DNA of 36,313 nt from CAZDHT01 sp964505325. GTDB taxonomy: Bacteria > Planctomycetota > PUPC01. Of the stretch, positions 7,693 to 16,720 are shown one piece after another. Numbering within the stretch: the stretch's first letter is position 1; each line of letters starts with the position of its first letter. The stretch is from the NCBI GenBank assembly GCA_964505325.1, contig CAZDHT010000021.1, positions 1 through 36,313 of the forward strand, in the 5' to 3' direction. Under the pieces are notes generated by a model. That model did not search any database and had not been told where the DNA came from. It saw only the letters and a program-made list of their open reading frames with translations. The position numbers and the translations under genes are program-made.

Positions 7693-8164
7693 CGGCGGGG
7701 TTTTCAACAGAGCAGAAAGGAACCGGTCTGCTGCCCTTCGGGCAGCCTCAGAGCTCTCCTTCCCGGTTTCCCACTTTTCCACTTTTCCTTGTGGCCGCTT
7801 CCATTGATTACAGGACTTTCAATAGATGGTTTCTGAGGACACGAATCGTCGGTTCACTTGGCTGAGGTGTTACTTCACTGTTTGTTTTCGAGCGTGAGGG
7901 CCGGGTTGAAGGGGGTCGCTTTTGGCAGTAGGCTTGGGAGTTGCAGCCGGAGCGCAGATTTCACCACGCGGCGCCAAAGGGCCGGAAGAGGACGGTCGGG
8001 CGACTGAGGACCGACTCTTCGTGGTCTCTGTGGTCTCGGTGGTGAGTCAATCCCTCTGGCTGACGACCTTGTCGCGACCTTGAGGATCGAGTTTCCCTGG
8101 AACGAGCGCGGAAAGGAGCACGCCGTCACCACCCCGAGAATACGGCTGGGCGCCCAAACCTGAG

Positions 8165-8255
8165 AACCAGTGACCAGTGACCAGCAACCAGTAACCAGTG
8201 ATCAGTGACCAGTGACCAGTGACCGGTGATCAGTAATTGGTGATCGGTGGCCGGT
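8165..8255. repeat. Heptamer tandem repeat, 13 units
   Basis: Thirteen consecutive 7-bp units follow the pattern R-A-Y-C-R-G-T, for example AACCAGT, GACCAGT, GATCAGT and GATCGGT, with drift towards the 3' end. The array stops 36 bp before the -35 element of the potassium-transporter gene. Because 7 is not a multiple of 3 and no gene covers it, it is not coding. Confidence 0.85.
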
Positions 8256-8291
8256 GGGCTCGCCTTCGTCGCGGGGGCCTCGAAAGAAAAG

Positions 8292-8320
8292 TTGACCCTG
8301 CGCCATGCGAGGCTTATCCT
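8292..8320 (+). promoter_or_regulatory. Promoter of the TrkH-like gene
   Basis: TTGACC (8292-8297), 17 nt, then TATCCT (8315-8320). Start of transcription is expected near 8327, which places the TTG at 8328 almost at the RNA end and favours the ATG at 8358 as the start codon. Confidence 0.65.
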
Positions 8321-8357
8321 CTAGCGGTTGGACTGCGCGGTTCTGCTGGTGGAGTCC

Positions 8358-9857
8358 ATGCGAAATCGGTTTCAATTCCTCCTGCCCGTCCTTGACTATC
8401 TGGGCGCTCTTCTCTGGACCTCCGGTTTTGTCCTGTTTGTGCCGCTCGTCATCCTGGCGATCTACCGGAAGTCGGAGTACGGCGAAGTCAATCCGTTCAG
8501 CTTCATCATACCGGCGATTCTTGCGCTGGCGCTGGGGCTGGTGCTGAAGCGGAGCCCGGGGTTCAAGCCGCTGGACTCGCGCGGAGCGATGCTGCTCTGC
8601 GTGATCGGCTGGATCGTTGTGTCGGCGATCGGCGCCCTGCCGCTCTTCATCTCGGGCACGGCCGGCTACCTCGATTCGTTCTTCGAGGCGGTCAGCGGGT
8701 TCACCACCACCGGCATCACGATGCTCAGCAATCTGGACGAGATGCCGCGCAGCATCCTGTTCTGGCGGGCGCTGATGCAGTGGCTCGGCGGGCTGGGCAT
8801 TCTGGCCTTTTTTCTCGCCGTTGCTTCGGCCGGGGGCTCTGCTCACAGGCTGTTTCGCGCCGAGAGCCACAAGATCTTCTCCGAGCGCCCCGCGCCCGGC
8901 CTGTTTCACACGCTCAAGATCCTCTGGTCGATCTATATCCTGTTCACCCTTGTGATTACCGGGCTGTTGACCGTCGAGGGGATGAGCGTGTTTGATGCCG
9001 TCGCCCACTCGATGACCGCGCTCTCCACCGGCGGGTATTCGCCTCACGACCAGAGCATCGGTTACTACGCCGCGCACGCCAACCTTTATCCCCACTACGT
9101 GCTGATCGAGTACACGGTCGTTTTTGCGATGGTGCTCGGCGGGCTGAACTTCTTCATCCATTACCGCGCGCTGACGGGCGGCGTCCGGGCGCTGTGGGAC
9201 AACAGCGAGACGCGGCTCTTCTGGCTGTTTCTGGCCGGCGCGACTGTCCTGGTAATGACGGACTGTCTCGTGAGGTCCGGCTTGGGCGGTGCGGGGACGA
9301 CGTTCCGCCACTCCCTCTTTCAGGTGGTCTCCGTGATGACCACCACGGGCTTCGGGACGAAGGACATCGGCGGTTCGTACTTCCCGGCGCTGGCGAAACA
9401 GGTCTTCCTGGTGTTGATGATCGTCGGCGGGTGCGTGGGGTCGACGGGCGGCGGGGTCAAGGTGCTCCGCATCGGCGTCCTGCTCGAGATGGTCCGGCGT
9501 CAGCTCCGCCGCGTCATTCACGGGCGGTCGCTGGTCAACCCGGTCACCGTTGACGGCCAGCGGATTGATCAGGAAGAACTCCGCCGCATCGCCGCGCTGT
9601 TTTTCGCGTGGATGCTTTTGTTGTTCATCGGCAGCGGTGTCACGGCGCTGTTGTCCGACCACGGGCCGCTCGAGTCCGCCTCCGGGATGTTCTCGGCCTT
9701 GGGCAACATCGGCCCCTGCTACATCTCTGCCGGCCCCGTGAACGAGATGGCCCAACTCCATCCGATCATCAAAATCACCTACATCCTCGGCATGCTGGCC
9801 GGCCGGCTCGAGATCCTTCCGGTTCTGCTCCTCTTCAGCCGCCGCACGTGGCGATAG
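8358..9857 (+). CDS. TrkH/KtrB-family potassium transporter subunit
   Basis: This 499-residue integral membrane protein has the four-fold pore design of TrkH/KtrB/HKT transporters, which move K+ (sometimes with Na+) across the inner membrane. The four pore loops are visible: SGFTTTGIT (113-121), TALSTGGYS (220-228), TTTGFGTKD (328-336) and GNIGP (about 450). The cytoplasmic loop GSTGGGVKVLR (361-371) after the third pore is also typical. The start ATG at 8358 follows GGTGGAG at a short 3-nt spacing; a TTG at 8328 is possible but lies at the predicted RNA start. Such channels normally need a TrkA/KtrA gating ring; none is encoded next to it here. The 3' end overlaps the convergent methyltransferase gene by 23 bp. 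Confidence 0.92.
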   Translation: MRNRFQFLLPVLDYLGALLWTSGFVLFVPLVILAIYRKSEYGEVNPFSFIIPAILALALGLVLKRSPGFKPLDSRGAMLLCVIGWIVVSAIGALPLFISGTAGYLDSFFEAVSGFTTTGITMLSNLDEMPRSILFWRALMQWLGGLGILAFFLAVASAGGSAHRLFRAESHKIFSERPAPGLFHTLKILWSIYILFTLVITGLLTVEGMSVFDAVAHSMTALSTGGYSPHDQSIGYYAAHANLYPHYVLIEYTVVFAMVLGGLNFFIHYRALTGGVRALWDNSETRLFWLFLAGATVLVMTDCLVRSGLGGAGTTFRHSLFQVVSVMTTTGFGTKDIGGSYFPALAKQVFLVLMIVGGCVGSTGGGVKVLRIGVLLEMVRRQLRRVIHGRSLVNPVTVDGQRIDQEELRRIAALFFAWMLLLFIGSGVTALLSDHGPLESASGMFSALGNIGPCYISAGPVNEMAQLHPIIKITYILGMLAGRLEILPVLLLFSRRTWR

Positions 9858-10650
9858 GAGAGCGCGGCCGGTACACGGCCCAGAGGACGAGCCACGGCGG
9901 GAGGGTGTACTGGAAGTGCCTCCAGGTGCCTGGCTTGGCCTCCGGGTCGGCGTCGGTGTCGTCTTCCCAGATGCCGAGGATGACGAAGCCGCGGGCAATC
10001 AGACCGTTGACCACGGTGCTGAGCGCGTGGCGAAACTCCCGCGGGCCCCGGATCAGCTTGGCCCCGCCCCGGCCGTCGCCCACCTCCCACATCATGTGAT
10101 CGCCGGTGAACTCGTGGCCGTCGACGTAGGGATCGCGGAGCGGATAACCGCGTTCGTCCCATTCCGTGTCCTGAATTCCCTGGGCGAACGGGTTCCAGTA
10201 GTGCAGGTGATACAGCCCGCCCGGCCGGATGACGCGTCGGACTTCATCGAATACCGGCCGGGTGTCCGGGACGAAGTTGAGCGAGTGGGCGTGCCACACG
10301 ATGTCGAAGGAGTCGTCGCCGAAGCACGACAGGTCGCGCATGTCACCCTGGACAGCTCGGATCGTGAAGCCGTAGTGTTCGGCGGCGTGCCGGTCGCGGC
10401 GGAGTTGTGTTTCGGAGAGGTCGAGGACGGTGACGTTGGCGCCGAGCAGGGCGAACGCCGCCGACTGCTGCCCGCCGCCGCCCGCCAGACACAGCACGTC
10501 CTTGCCGGCGGGATCGCCCATGACGCCGCGAGAGTCGACCATTTGCCGGGCGGATTTTTTGGTCAGGTCGAGCGCCGGCCGCGAGTATTGCACGTTCGCC
10601 TCAGCCAGCTCCTCCCACCGTTCCTGATTGAACTTCGCCAGGCCGTCCAT
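9835..10650 (-). CDS. SAM-dependent class I methyltransferase
   Basis: This 271-residue protein has a Rossmann-type methyltransferase fold. The SAM-binding motif I is VLCLAGGGGQQS (52-63), the acidic end of strand 2 is VLDLSE (75-80), QGDMRDL (101-107) supplies the next SAM contact, and FDIVWHAHSLNFV (115-127) is the motif IV region, followed by IRPGGLYHLHYW. The acceptor is unknown; the layout is that of small-molecule methyltransferases. It starts at ATG 10650, one base after the TAA of the upstream kinase gene, so the two form a unit. The gene ends inside the 3' end of the convergent transporter gene. Confidence 0.88.
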   Translation of the reverse strand: MDGLAKFNQERWEELAEANVQYSRPALDLTKKSARQMVDSRGVMGDPAGKDVLCLAGGGGQQSAAFALLGANVTVLDLSETQLRRDRHAAEHYGFTIRAVQGDMRDLSCFGDDSFDIVWHAHSLNFVPDTRPVFDEVRRVIRPGGLYHLHYWNPFAQGIQDTEWDERGYPLRDPYVDGHEFTGDHMMWEVGDGRGGAKLIRGPREFRHALSTVVNGLIARGFVILGIWEDDTDADPEAKPGTWRHFQYTLPPWLVLWAVYRPRSPIATCGG

Positions 10651-10651
10651 C

Positions 10652-11506
10652 TTACACGTCGAATTCCTGATCGATCCACGCGGGGTCCGGGCAGCGCTCC
10701 CGGAGCCTGCGGACCACCTTGTCACGGCCGGGTCGGTCGGCCCGCTCTTCGAGATATGCCTTCAAGAAGGCTCGCCTCTCGGCGTCGGTCGCCGCGCCGC
10801 CCGGCGACTGGCGGGCGTAGTACGAGCCTGTCCGCAGGAGGTTGCGGAGGTCGTTCCGCGTCGATCGATGCTTGACCCGTGCGTGTTTCCAGTCGATGAT
10901 CACCATCCGCGGGCCTTCCTCTGCGTCTTCGACGAGAACGTTGCGGTCGTGCAGTTCGTTATGATACACCCCGATCCGCTGCATCCGGGCGGTCAGCCGC
11001 CCCAGCTCCGCCGCGAGCACCAGCGTCGCATCGTCCTCTCCGTCTTCCCGTCTCTGACGTCGCCAGTTGCGGACGGTCGACGCCTTGGCCAGCCACTCGC
11101 TGATCACCACGGACTCGCGAACCGTCATGAACCTTTTGAGCTCGCCGAAGGCAATCGGCCTCGCCACGGGGAAGCCGCGGTCGAACGCCACGAGGAGGTT
11201 CTGCCATTCTTTTCGTCCCTTGGACCGGTTGTACATGCTCCTCGCCAAGGGCTTGTAACCGATCGATACCTGGGATTTGACGATCACATCCTGCGACGGG
11301 GTTTCTATCCTGAACACGAAGCGTTCGTCGCGCTTTTTGCGGATCTGTGCAGAGCTGAATTCCTTGCACAGCGTCGCAAATGCCCAGTCCGGCCGAGAGC
11401 GCACGATCTCTGCCCCGCCGGGCAGCACCTCCCACCGCATGCCCGCGTGCTCTATCACGCTCGGCCGAACGTTCTCGTTTTTCCTCAAGTACCAGCTAGA
11501 CCACAT
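10652..11506 (-). CDS. WaaP/Kdo-type sugar kinase-like protein
   Basis: This 284-residue protein matches the lipopolysaccharide kinase (Kdo/WaaP/InaA) branch of the protein-kinase fold. Visible motifs are a beta-strand lysine region (VIVKSQVSIG), the catalytic loop YHNELHDRNVLV, where an H-D-x-N pattern supplies the catalytic Asp and the metal-binding Asn, and the metal motif VIIDWKHARVK. Family members phosphorylate a sugar in the lipopolysaccharide core; the substrate here cannot be read. The start ATG at 11506 follows GAGAAG. A promoter lies at 11545-11574. The co-transcribed methyltransferase may modify the same envelope glycan, which is inference only. Confidence 0.82.
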   Translation of the reverse strand: MWSSWYLRKNENVRPSVIEHAGMRWEVLPGGAEIVRSRPDWAFATLCKEFSSAQIRKKRDERFVFRIETPSQDVIVKSQVSIGYKPLARSMYNRSKGRKEWQNLLVAFDRGFPVARPIAFGELKRFMTVRESVVISEWLAKASTVRNWRRQRREDGEDDATLVLAAELGRLTARMQRIGVYHNELHDRNVLVEDAEEGPRMVIIDWKHARVKHRSTRNDLRNLLRTGSYYARQSPGGAATDAERRAFLKAYLEERADRPGRDKVVRRLRERCPDPAWIDQEFDV

Positions 11507-11544
11507 CGCATCTTCTCAAAGCCTCGGCCTTTTCCACGTCACGC

Positions 11545-11574
11545 ATGATAACAAGTGCCCCGGAGCCCGGTCAA
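11545..11574 (-). promoter_or_regulatory. Promoter of the kinase-methyltransferase unit
   Basis: On the minus strand, TTGACC (11574-11569), 18 nt, then TATCAT (11550-11545). Transcription would start near 11538, about 32 nt before the kinase ATG. This separates the pair from the MoxR genes upstream, although read-through is possible. Confidence 0.6.
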
Positions 11575-11598
11575 GCGAGGCGGGATGTGGGAGGCGGG

Positions 11599-12584
<986 letters not shown>

Positions 12585-12588
<4 letters not shown>

Positions 12589-13556
12589 TCCGCCGCTTCC
12601 AGAAGGTTTTGTATGACGTCGTCGGGGCTGACGTCTTGCGACTCCGCTTCGAACGACAGCGTGATGCGATGACGGAGCGCCGGGAGCGCCAGTTCCCGGA
12701 TGTCGTCGGTGCTGACGTTGTATCGCTCTCTCAGCAAGGCGCGCACGCGCGCTCCAAGCAGCAGGGCCTTCAGCCCGCGCGGGCTCGCACCGGACTTGAT
12801 GAACGTGTTCTCTGCGCGGGTGGCCGTGACCAGCCGCAACGCGTAGTCCTCGACGGTCGGCGCGATGGGCACTTGATATGCGGTGTGCCGCGCCTTGAGA
12901 ATGTCATCGCGCGACGCGACGGAGCGCGCCTCCGGCAGCGACTCGGCCGTCGTCCGTTCGATGATCTGCCGGAGCGCGTCGGCCTCGGGCATCTCGACGA
13001 GCAGCTTGAACACAAACTTGTCGAGCGCCGCCTCCGGCAGCGGATACGTGCCTTCCTGCTCGATGGGGTTCTGAGTGGCCATCACGAAGAACGGTTCGTC
13101 GAGCGTCATTGTCTCGCCGCCGGCACTGACCGAGTGCTCCTCCATCGCTTCGAGCAGTGCGGACTGCGTTCGCGGCGTCGCGCGGTTGATCTCGTCGGCC
13201 AAGAGCAGATTCGTGAAGATCGGGCCGGGTGCGAACTCCATCGTCCGGCGGCCGTCCTCGGCCTGGGTGATCATGTTCGTGCCGGTGATGTCGGCGGGCA
13301 TCAGGTCGGGGGTGAACTGGACGCGGCGGAACTGAAGGTTGCAGGCCCTGGCGAGGGCGAGCAGCATCATCGTCTTGCCGAGCCCGGGCACGCCCTCGAC
13401 CAGCACGTTGCCGCCGATGACCAGCGCCGTGAGTGTCTGCTCGATCACGTCCTCATAGCCGACGATGACCTTGCCGATTTCCGACGTGACGGCATTGAAC
13501 GTGCCGCGGAACTCCGCCGCAAGGGCTTCCACTTGGTCCGCCGAATCCACCACCAC
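12585..13556 (-). CDS. MoxR-family AAA+ ATPase
   Basis: This 323-residue canonical MoxR ATPase has Walker A GVPGLGKT (55-62), Walker B LLLADEINRATPRTQSALLEAM, sensor 1 ATQNPIEQEGTYPLPEA, and the C-terminal GASPRGLKALL motif. I place the start at the GTG at 13556 (one of three consecutive GTG codons), because a TACAAT -10 element lies at 13593-13588. The upstream ATG at 13652 would add 32 residues without family similarity and would lie ahead of the promoter. It is the first gene of a two-gene unit with the divergent MoxR paralogue. Usual client genes (DUF58, BatA-like) are absent from the window. Confidence 0.9.
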
Positions 13557-13587
13557 TGGGTCCCCGCAACTCGACCGGTGCGAGACA

Positions 13588-13616
13588 ATTGTACCATGCC
13601 GCACCCCGCGCGCAAA
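13588..13616 (-). promoter_or_regulatory. Probable promoter of the moxR pair
   Basis: A good -10 element, TACAAT (13593-13588 on the minus strand), is preceded at 17 nt by a weak -35, TTTGCG (13616-13611). Transcription would start near 13581, 25 nt before the proposed GTG start. The weak -35 limits confidence. Confidence 0.45.
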
Positions 13617-13750
13617 ACCTGAAAGCCCGGCACCTCGGCGGGCAGGCGGCATGAGGACTGAACGATACGATCCGCGCCCGGTTCGCTCCCCGGGCAGGAA
13701 ACAGGGTAGGAACGTCCCTTGCGGCGCTGTTCGGCCGCGCGGATTCCTTC

Positions 13751-13779
13751 TTGACGCCTGACGTCTGGACGTCTATACT
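13751..13779 (+). promoter_or_regulatory. Methyltransferase promoter giving a leaderless mRNA
   Basis: TTGACG (13751-13756), 17 nt, then TATACT (13774-13779), each a 5/6 match. The ATG of the methyltransferase is at 13786, only 6 nt after the -10 element, so the RNA would begin at or next to the start codon. No Shine-Dalgarno sequence is present. Confidence 0.75.
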
Positions 13780-13785
13780 GTCCGC

Positions 13786-14934
13786 ATGGCTGAGACCCAG
13801 ACGAGATACGCGCCGGGCCGGGTTCGCGATGCCATTCTGCAAGTGCTGACGCTGACCTCGGAAGCGCTGTCGGTCAAGCAGATCGAGGGAAGAGTTTCCA
13901 AAGTCATTGGGCCAACCCCAACGTCGTCCGTTCGGTCTTATCTGCGCCTCAACACGCCGGAGCTCTTTGTGCGCGAGCAACGTGGAGTCTACCGGGTCAG
14001 GCCCGAGTACTTCGGCGGCGTTCAGCGTGAGCTGGCGGCGACGGCGGACTGGGACGAGCCGGTCGTCATCGGTGATGCGACGCTGTTGCACGCCGACTGC
14101 TTCGACTGGCTGGAGGGCCGAGACGACAACAGCATCCACGCGGTCGTGACTGATCCGCCGTACGGACTTCACGAGTACAGCGCGGAGCAGCAGTTGAAGC
14201 TGCGGAATGGCAAGGGCGGAGTCTGGCGGATTCCGCCATCATTCGACGGCCACGTCCGGTCGCCGCTGCCGCGGTTCACGACTTTGACCGACGCTCAGCG
14301 TGAGGATCTGCGGACCTTCTTCTTCGTGTGGGCTCGGCTTCTGCTCCCGAAGCTTGTACCGGGGGCGAACGTGATCGTGGCATCGAATCCCCTCCTGTCG
14401 TACATCGTCTCCGGCGCCCTGGGTGACGCGGGGCTGGAGCGGCGAGGAGAGATCATCCGTCTGGTAATGACGATGCGCGGTGGCGACCGGCCGAAGGCGG
14501 CGCATGAGGAGTTCAGCGCTGTGAGCGTGATGCCCCGGTCCATGTGGGAGCCGTGGGTGGTCTACAGGAAGCCCATCGAACGCCGTGTGCAGGACAACCT
14601 GCGGAAGTGGAAGACAGGGGGGTTCCGGCGCCCGCGCGCGGACAAGCCGTTCGGCGACGTGATTCCCTCGGCCCCCACGCGAAAGAACGAGCGGGCGTTG
14701 GCTCCGCATCCGAGCCTGAAGCCGCAAGCCTTCCTGCGGCGGGTTGTACGGGGAGCATTAGCCTTGGGCAAGGGAATCGTATTGGATCCGTTCGCCGGCG
14801 CCGGCTCGACGCTGGCCGCCGCGGAGGCCGTGGGCTACCGCAGCATCGGCATCGAGAAGGACAGCCACTACTTCGAGATGGCGCGCGAGGCGATCCCGAA
14901 GCTGATCCGCTTTCAGCCCAACGGCGAGAGCTAG
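13786..14934 (+). CDS. Beta-class DNA methyltransferase of a type II R-M system
   Basis: This 382-residue protein carries the catalytic motif DPPY (123-126) before the SAM-binding motif DPFAGAGST (334-342), the order of beta-class N6-adenine or N4-cytosine methyltransferases. Residues between them (about 150-310) would form the target recognition domain. DPPY slightly favours adenine, but that is inference. Residues 9-72 form an extra N-terminal winged-helix-like domain (ILQVLTLTSEALSVKQIEGRV...RGVYRV) that may bind DNA. The -10 element ends 6 nt before the ATG, so the mRNA is probably leaderless, a mode known for some restriction-modification methyltransferases. The gene converges on a nuclease gene, and both stop codons use the same CTAG. 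Confidence 0.9.
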   Translation: MAETQTRYAPGRVRDAILQVLTLTSEALSVKQIEGRVSKVIGPTPTSSVRSYLRLNTPELFVREQRGVYRVRPEYFGGVQRELAATADWDEPVVIGDATLLHADCFDWLEGRDDNSIHAVVTDPPYGLHEYSAEQQLKLRNGKGGVWRIPPSFDGHVRSPLPRFTTLTDAQREDLRTFFFVWARLLLPKLVPGANVIVASNPLLSYIVSGALGDAGLERRGEIIRLVMTMRGGDRPKAAHEEFSAVSVMPRSMWEPWVVYRKPIERRVQDNLRKWKTGGFRRPRADKPFGDVIPSAPTRKNERALAPHPSLKPQAFLRRVVRGALALGKGIVLDPFAGAGSTLAAAEAVGYRSIGIEKDSHYFEMAREAIPKLIRFQPNGES

Positions 14935-15533
14935 ACCCTGTAAATCCAGTTCTCGCGCAGCTTCTTGATCCCGTCCCGATGCAGGGTGGCCGTTCTCGTG
15001 CCGAGCTCCCCACGGGGATTGCGTCTGAAGTCGTCCGTCGTGACTTGGCCCAGGTACACCTCGGTGAACGCCATGGGGCGCCGATCGGACGCCGGCTCCG
15101 TCTTGGTGTCGACGGTGTACACGAACACGCACATCCACTGATTCCTTGCGCCGTGCGTGTCGACGGCCCCTCCGGACTTCCGAGTGGTTTTGACCTCGAT
15201 CCCTTCGTCACCCGCCTTCACGGCGTTGTCCGGGTGGATCCCCTGCACGACGAGGTCAGGATGCCCATTGAAGTACCGGTTCTCGGTAAGGACCCGCGAG
15301 TGCTTGGCCAGGCTGGCGCTGAGCATGTCGGAAAGCACGCCGGACATGATTGCCGGACGCAGCATGTCGTCGAGCCGTTGCAGCCCCTTCTCAGCCAGGT
15401 GTGAGTTCACATCGTAGAAGAAATCGTACACGTCCTGCATCGTGACCTCGAAGTCCTTCAGCCTGAGCTCGTACGGGAGGACGGGCTTCGGGTTGAACTT
15501 CGCGGGGTCGAGTACGTTGCGCTCTATCGCCAC
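14931..15533 (-). CDS. Putative PD-(D/E)XK restriction endonuclease
   Basis: This 200-residue protein of no family I can name has a PD-(D/E)XK signature: HPDLVV (Asp93) followed about 20 residues later by GIEVKTTRK (Glu113, Lys115). Glu84, a few residues upstream, may help bind metal. Its place tail-to-tail with a DNA methyltransferase makes it the likely restriction partner. I start it at the GTG at 15533 (MAIERNVLDP), with AGAGGA 10 nt upstream. The longer frame from GTG 15572 would begin 3 nt after the -10 element at 15581-15576 and so precede the RNA start. Size fits simple type II endonucleases. The recognition site is unknown. Confidence 0.78.
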   Translation of the reverse strand: MAIERNVLDPAKFNPKPVLPYELRLKDFEVTMQDVYDFFYDVNSHLAEKGLQRLDDMLRPAIMSGVLSDMLSASLAKHSRVLTENRYFNGHPDLVVQGIHPDNAVKAGDEGIEVKTTRKSGGAVDTHGARNQWMCVFVYTVDTKTEPASDRRPMAFTEVYLGQVTTDDFRRNPRGELGTRTATLHRDGIKKLRENWIYRV

Positions 15534-15575
15534 AGACGATGAGTCCTCTGATCGGGCTGCGATTTCACACACATC

Positions 15576-15604
15576 AGTATAGGGCTCTGTCGGTGCTCCC
15601 GCAA
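15576..15604 (-). promoter_or_regulatory. Promoter of the putative restriction endonuclease
   Basis: On the minus strand, TTGCGG (15604-15599), 17 nt, then TATACT (15581-15576). Transcription would start near 15569, giving a leader of about 36 nt. The -10 is identical to that of the partner methyltransferase, but this -35 is weaker, which would favour methyltransferase expression. Confidence 0.6.
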
Positions 15605-15605
15605 C

Positions 15606-16526
15606 CTATCCCGCGGCCTCGAGCGCCCGGCGCAGGAAGCCGTCGCATTCTTCGAGGCGCGTCTCGGCGGCGTCGCGGTCGAGGCCAAGCTGGTGCATCA
15701 CGACGGCGGTCTTAACGCGCCCGTCGGCGGATTGAATCCAGCGCCACGCCTCCGCGTCGTCCGTCGTTCCGGTCACGGCTTTGAAGATTCGGACGGCCCG
15801 GCGGCGAAGCTTGTCACTCCGGGCGCGCAGGTCCACCATGAGATTGCCGTAGGCTTTTCCCAGGCGGATCATCGAACCGGTGGTGATCATGTTCAGGACC
15901 ATCTTGGTGGCGGTTCCGGCTTTCATCCGTGTCGAGCCGGCGAGGACCTCGGGCCCGACCATCGGCGCCACCACCACGTCGGCCTGGACGGCCGACCGGA
16001 CCGCGTCGTTGCACGTGATGAGCGCGGTCGCCGCGCCCAGCTCGTGCGCCCGGACCAGCGCGCCGTGCACGTAGGGAGTCAGTCCGCAGGCTGCGATGCC
16101 CACCGCCATGTCGTCCGCGCACACGCCCTGCTCGTCCACGGCCGCGGCGCCGTCCTCTGTAGCATCTTCCTTGGCTTCCGAGGAGCGGACCAGCGCCGCT
16201 CGGCCGCCGGCGATGATCCCCTGAACCAGCTCGGGGTCGGTGCCGAACGTCGGCGGGCACTCGGCCGCGTCGAGCACGCCCAGCCGGCCGCTGGTGCCGC
16301 AGCCGACGTAAAACAGCCGGCCGCCGCGCCGAAAACGTTCCACCGCCAAGTCGATGACCCGTGCGACCTCGTCGAGCTGTGTCTGCACAGCCGGCGCCAC
16401 GGTGGCGTCCTCCGCGTTGATCAGCGCAACGATCTCGCGCGACGACATCTCGTCAATGTGCACCGAGGCCGGATTGACCCGCTCGGTGGGGAGATCGCCG
16501 CGGGTGGGTGCTGCCGGGTCCGTCAT
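15606..16526 (-). CDS. murQ: N-acetylmuramic acid 6-phosphate etherase MurQ
   Basis: This 306-residue MurQ cleaves the lactyl ether of MurNAc-6-phosphate to give GlcNAc-6-phosphate and lactate, in the cytoplasm, during cell-wall recycling. The SIS sugar-phosphate domain shows FYVGCGTSGRLGVLDAAECPPTFG; Glu89 in this run matches the catalytic Glu of the family, and Glu120 in SSEAKEDA matches the second. The middle carries GSTRMKAGTATKMVLNMI, the other phosphosugar-binding stretch. The ATG overlaps the stop of the tautomerase-like gene by 4 bp (ATGA), so it is translated by coupling. It is the last gene of the unit that also contains anmK, whose product (MurNAc-6-phosphate) is its substrate. Confidence 0.96.
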   Translation of the reverse strand: MTDPAAPTRGDLPTERVNPASVHIDEMSSREIVALINAEDATVAPAVQTQLDEVARVIDLAVERFRRGGRLFYVGCGTSGRLGVLDAAECPPTFGTDPELVQGIIAGGRAALVRSSEAKEDATEDGAAAVDEQGVCADDMAVGIAACGLTPYVHGALVRAHELGAATALITCNDAVRSAVQADVVVAPMVGPEVLAGSTRMKAGTATKMVLNMITTGSMIRLGKAYGNLMVDLRARSDKLRRRAVRIFKAVTGTTDDAEAWRWIQSADGRVKTAVVMHQLGLDRDAAETRLEECDGFLRRALEAAG

Positions 16527-16720
16527 TTCTTGCGCCTTCGGTCGATCAGCAGCTCGCCGCCCACGCCGACGTTCTCGGGAGGATTCTCCTTGATCACCAC
16601 CACGATGATCTGCTTCGGCAGGCCGTAGACGTCCGACGCGACCTCCGCCATCTCTTTCACCAGCCGCCGCTTGCGATCAAGCTCCTTGATCGGCGGACCC
16701 TCGACCGTGATCGTGGGCAT
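16523..16720 (-). CDS. 4-oxalocrotonate tautomerase-like small protein
   Basis: This 65-residue protein begins MPTITVEGPPIKELDRKRRLVKEMAEV. After removal of Met, Pro1 would be the catalytic base of the tautomerase superfamily, whose small members are about 60-75 residues and form hexamers. The start ATG at 16720 is fixed by the ribosome site AAGGAGG 7 nt upstream and by Pro as second residue; the longer frame to 16774 does not fit. The tail GVGGELLIDRRRKK lacks nothing obvious. It sits between anmK (44-bp overlap) and murQ (4-bp overlap). A tautomerase has no known step in this pathway, so its substrate is an open question. Confidence 0.85.
   Translation of the reverse strand: MPTITVEGPPIKELDRKRRLVKEMAEVASDVYGLPKQIIVVVIKENPPENVGVGGELLIDRRRKK

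Larger units (their letters stand above)
7059..8291. other. 1.2 kb gene-poor, repeat-rich region
   Basis: No open frame here shows a protein family signal, a good ribosome site and a promoter together. The region holds an orphan promoter with a dyad operator (7360-7398), a family B repeat (7487-7595), a perfect 44-bp palindrome (7649-7692) and a heptamer array (8165-8255). The minus-strand frame 7408-7782 and the plus-strand frame 7360-7614 are mostly translated repeat. Unless it makes a non-coding RNA, the stretch is best read as a repeat sink or the site of a lost gene. Confidence 0.6.

Noticed and set aside
7408..7782. 124-codon minus-strand frame containing EYFFARAKKYSP
   Set aside because: That peptide is the translation of the 44-bp palindrome, and the rest is repeat sequence. 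Not a supported gene.
8165..8255. Possible CRISPR-like array
   Set aside because: The units are contiguous 7-mers without spacers and there are no cas genes.
8202..9998. 598-codon minus-strand frame opposite the potassium transporter
   Set aside because: Very rich in Gln, Arg, Glu and His, with no hydrophobic core. The plus strand has four clear pore motifs.
13617..15600. Controller (C) protein of the R-M system
   Set aside because: No small helix-turn-helix gene lies beside either gene. The short frames there are shadows of the methyltransferase and nuclease.
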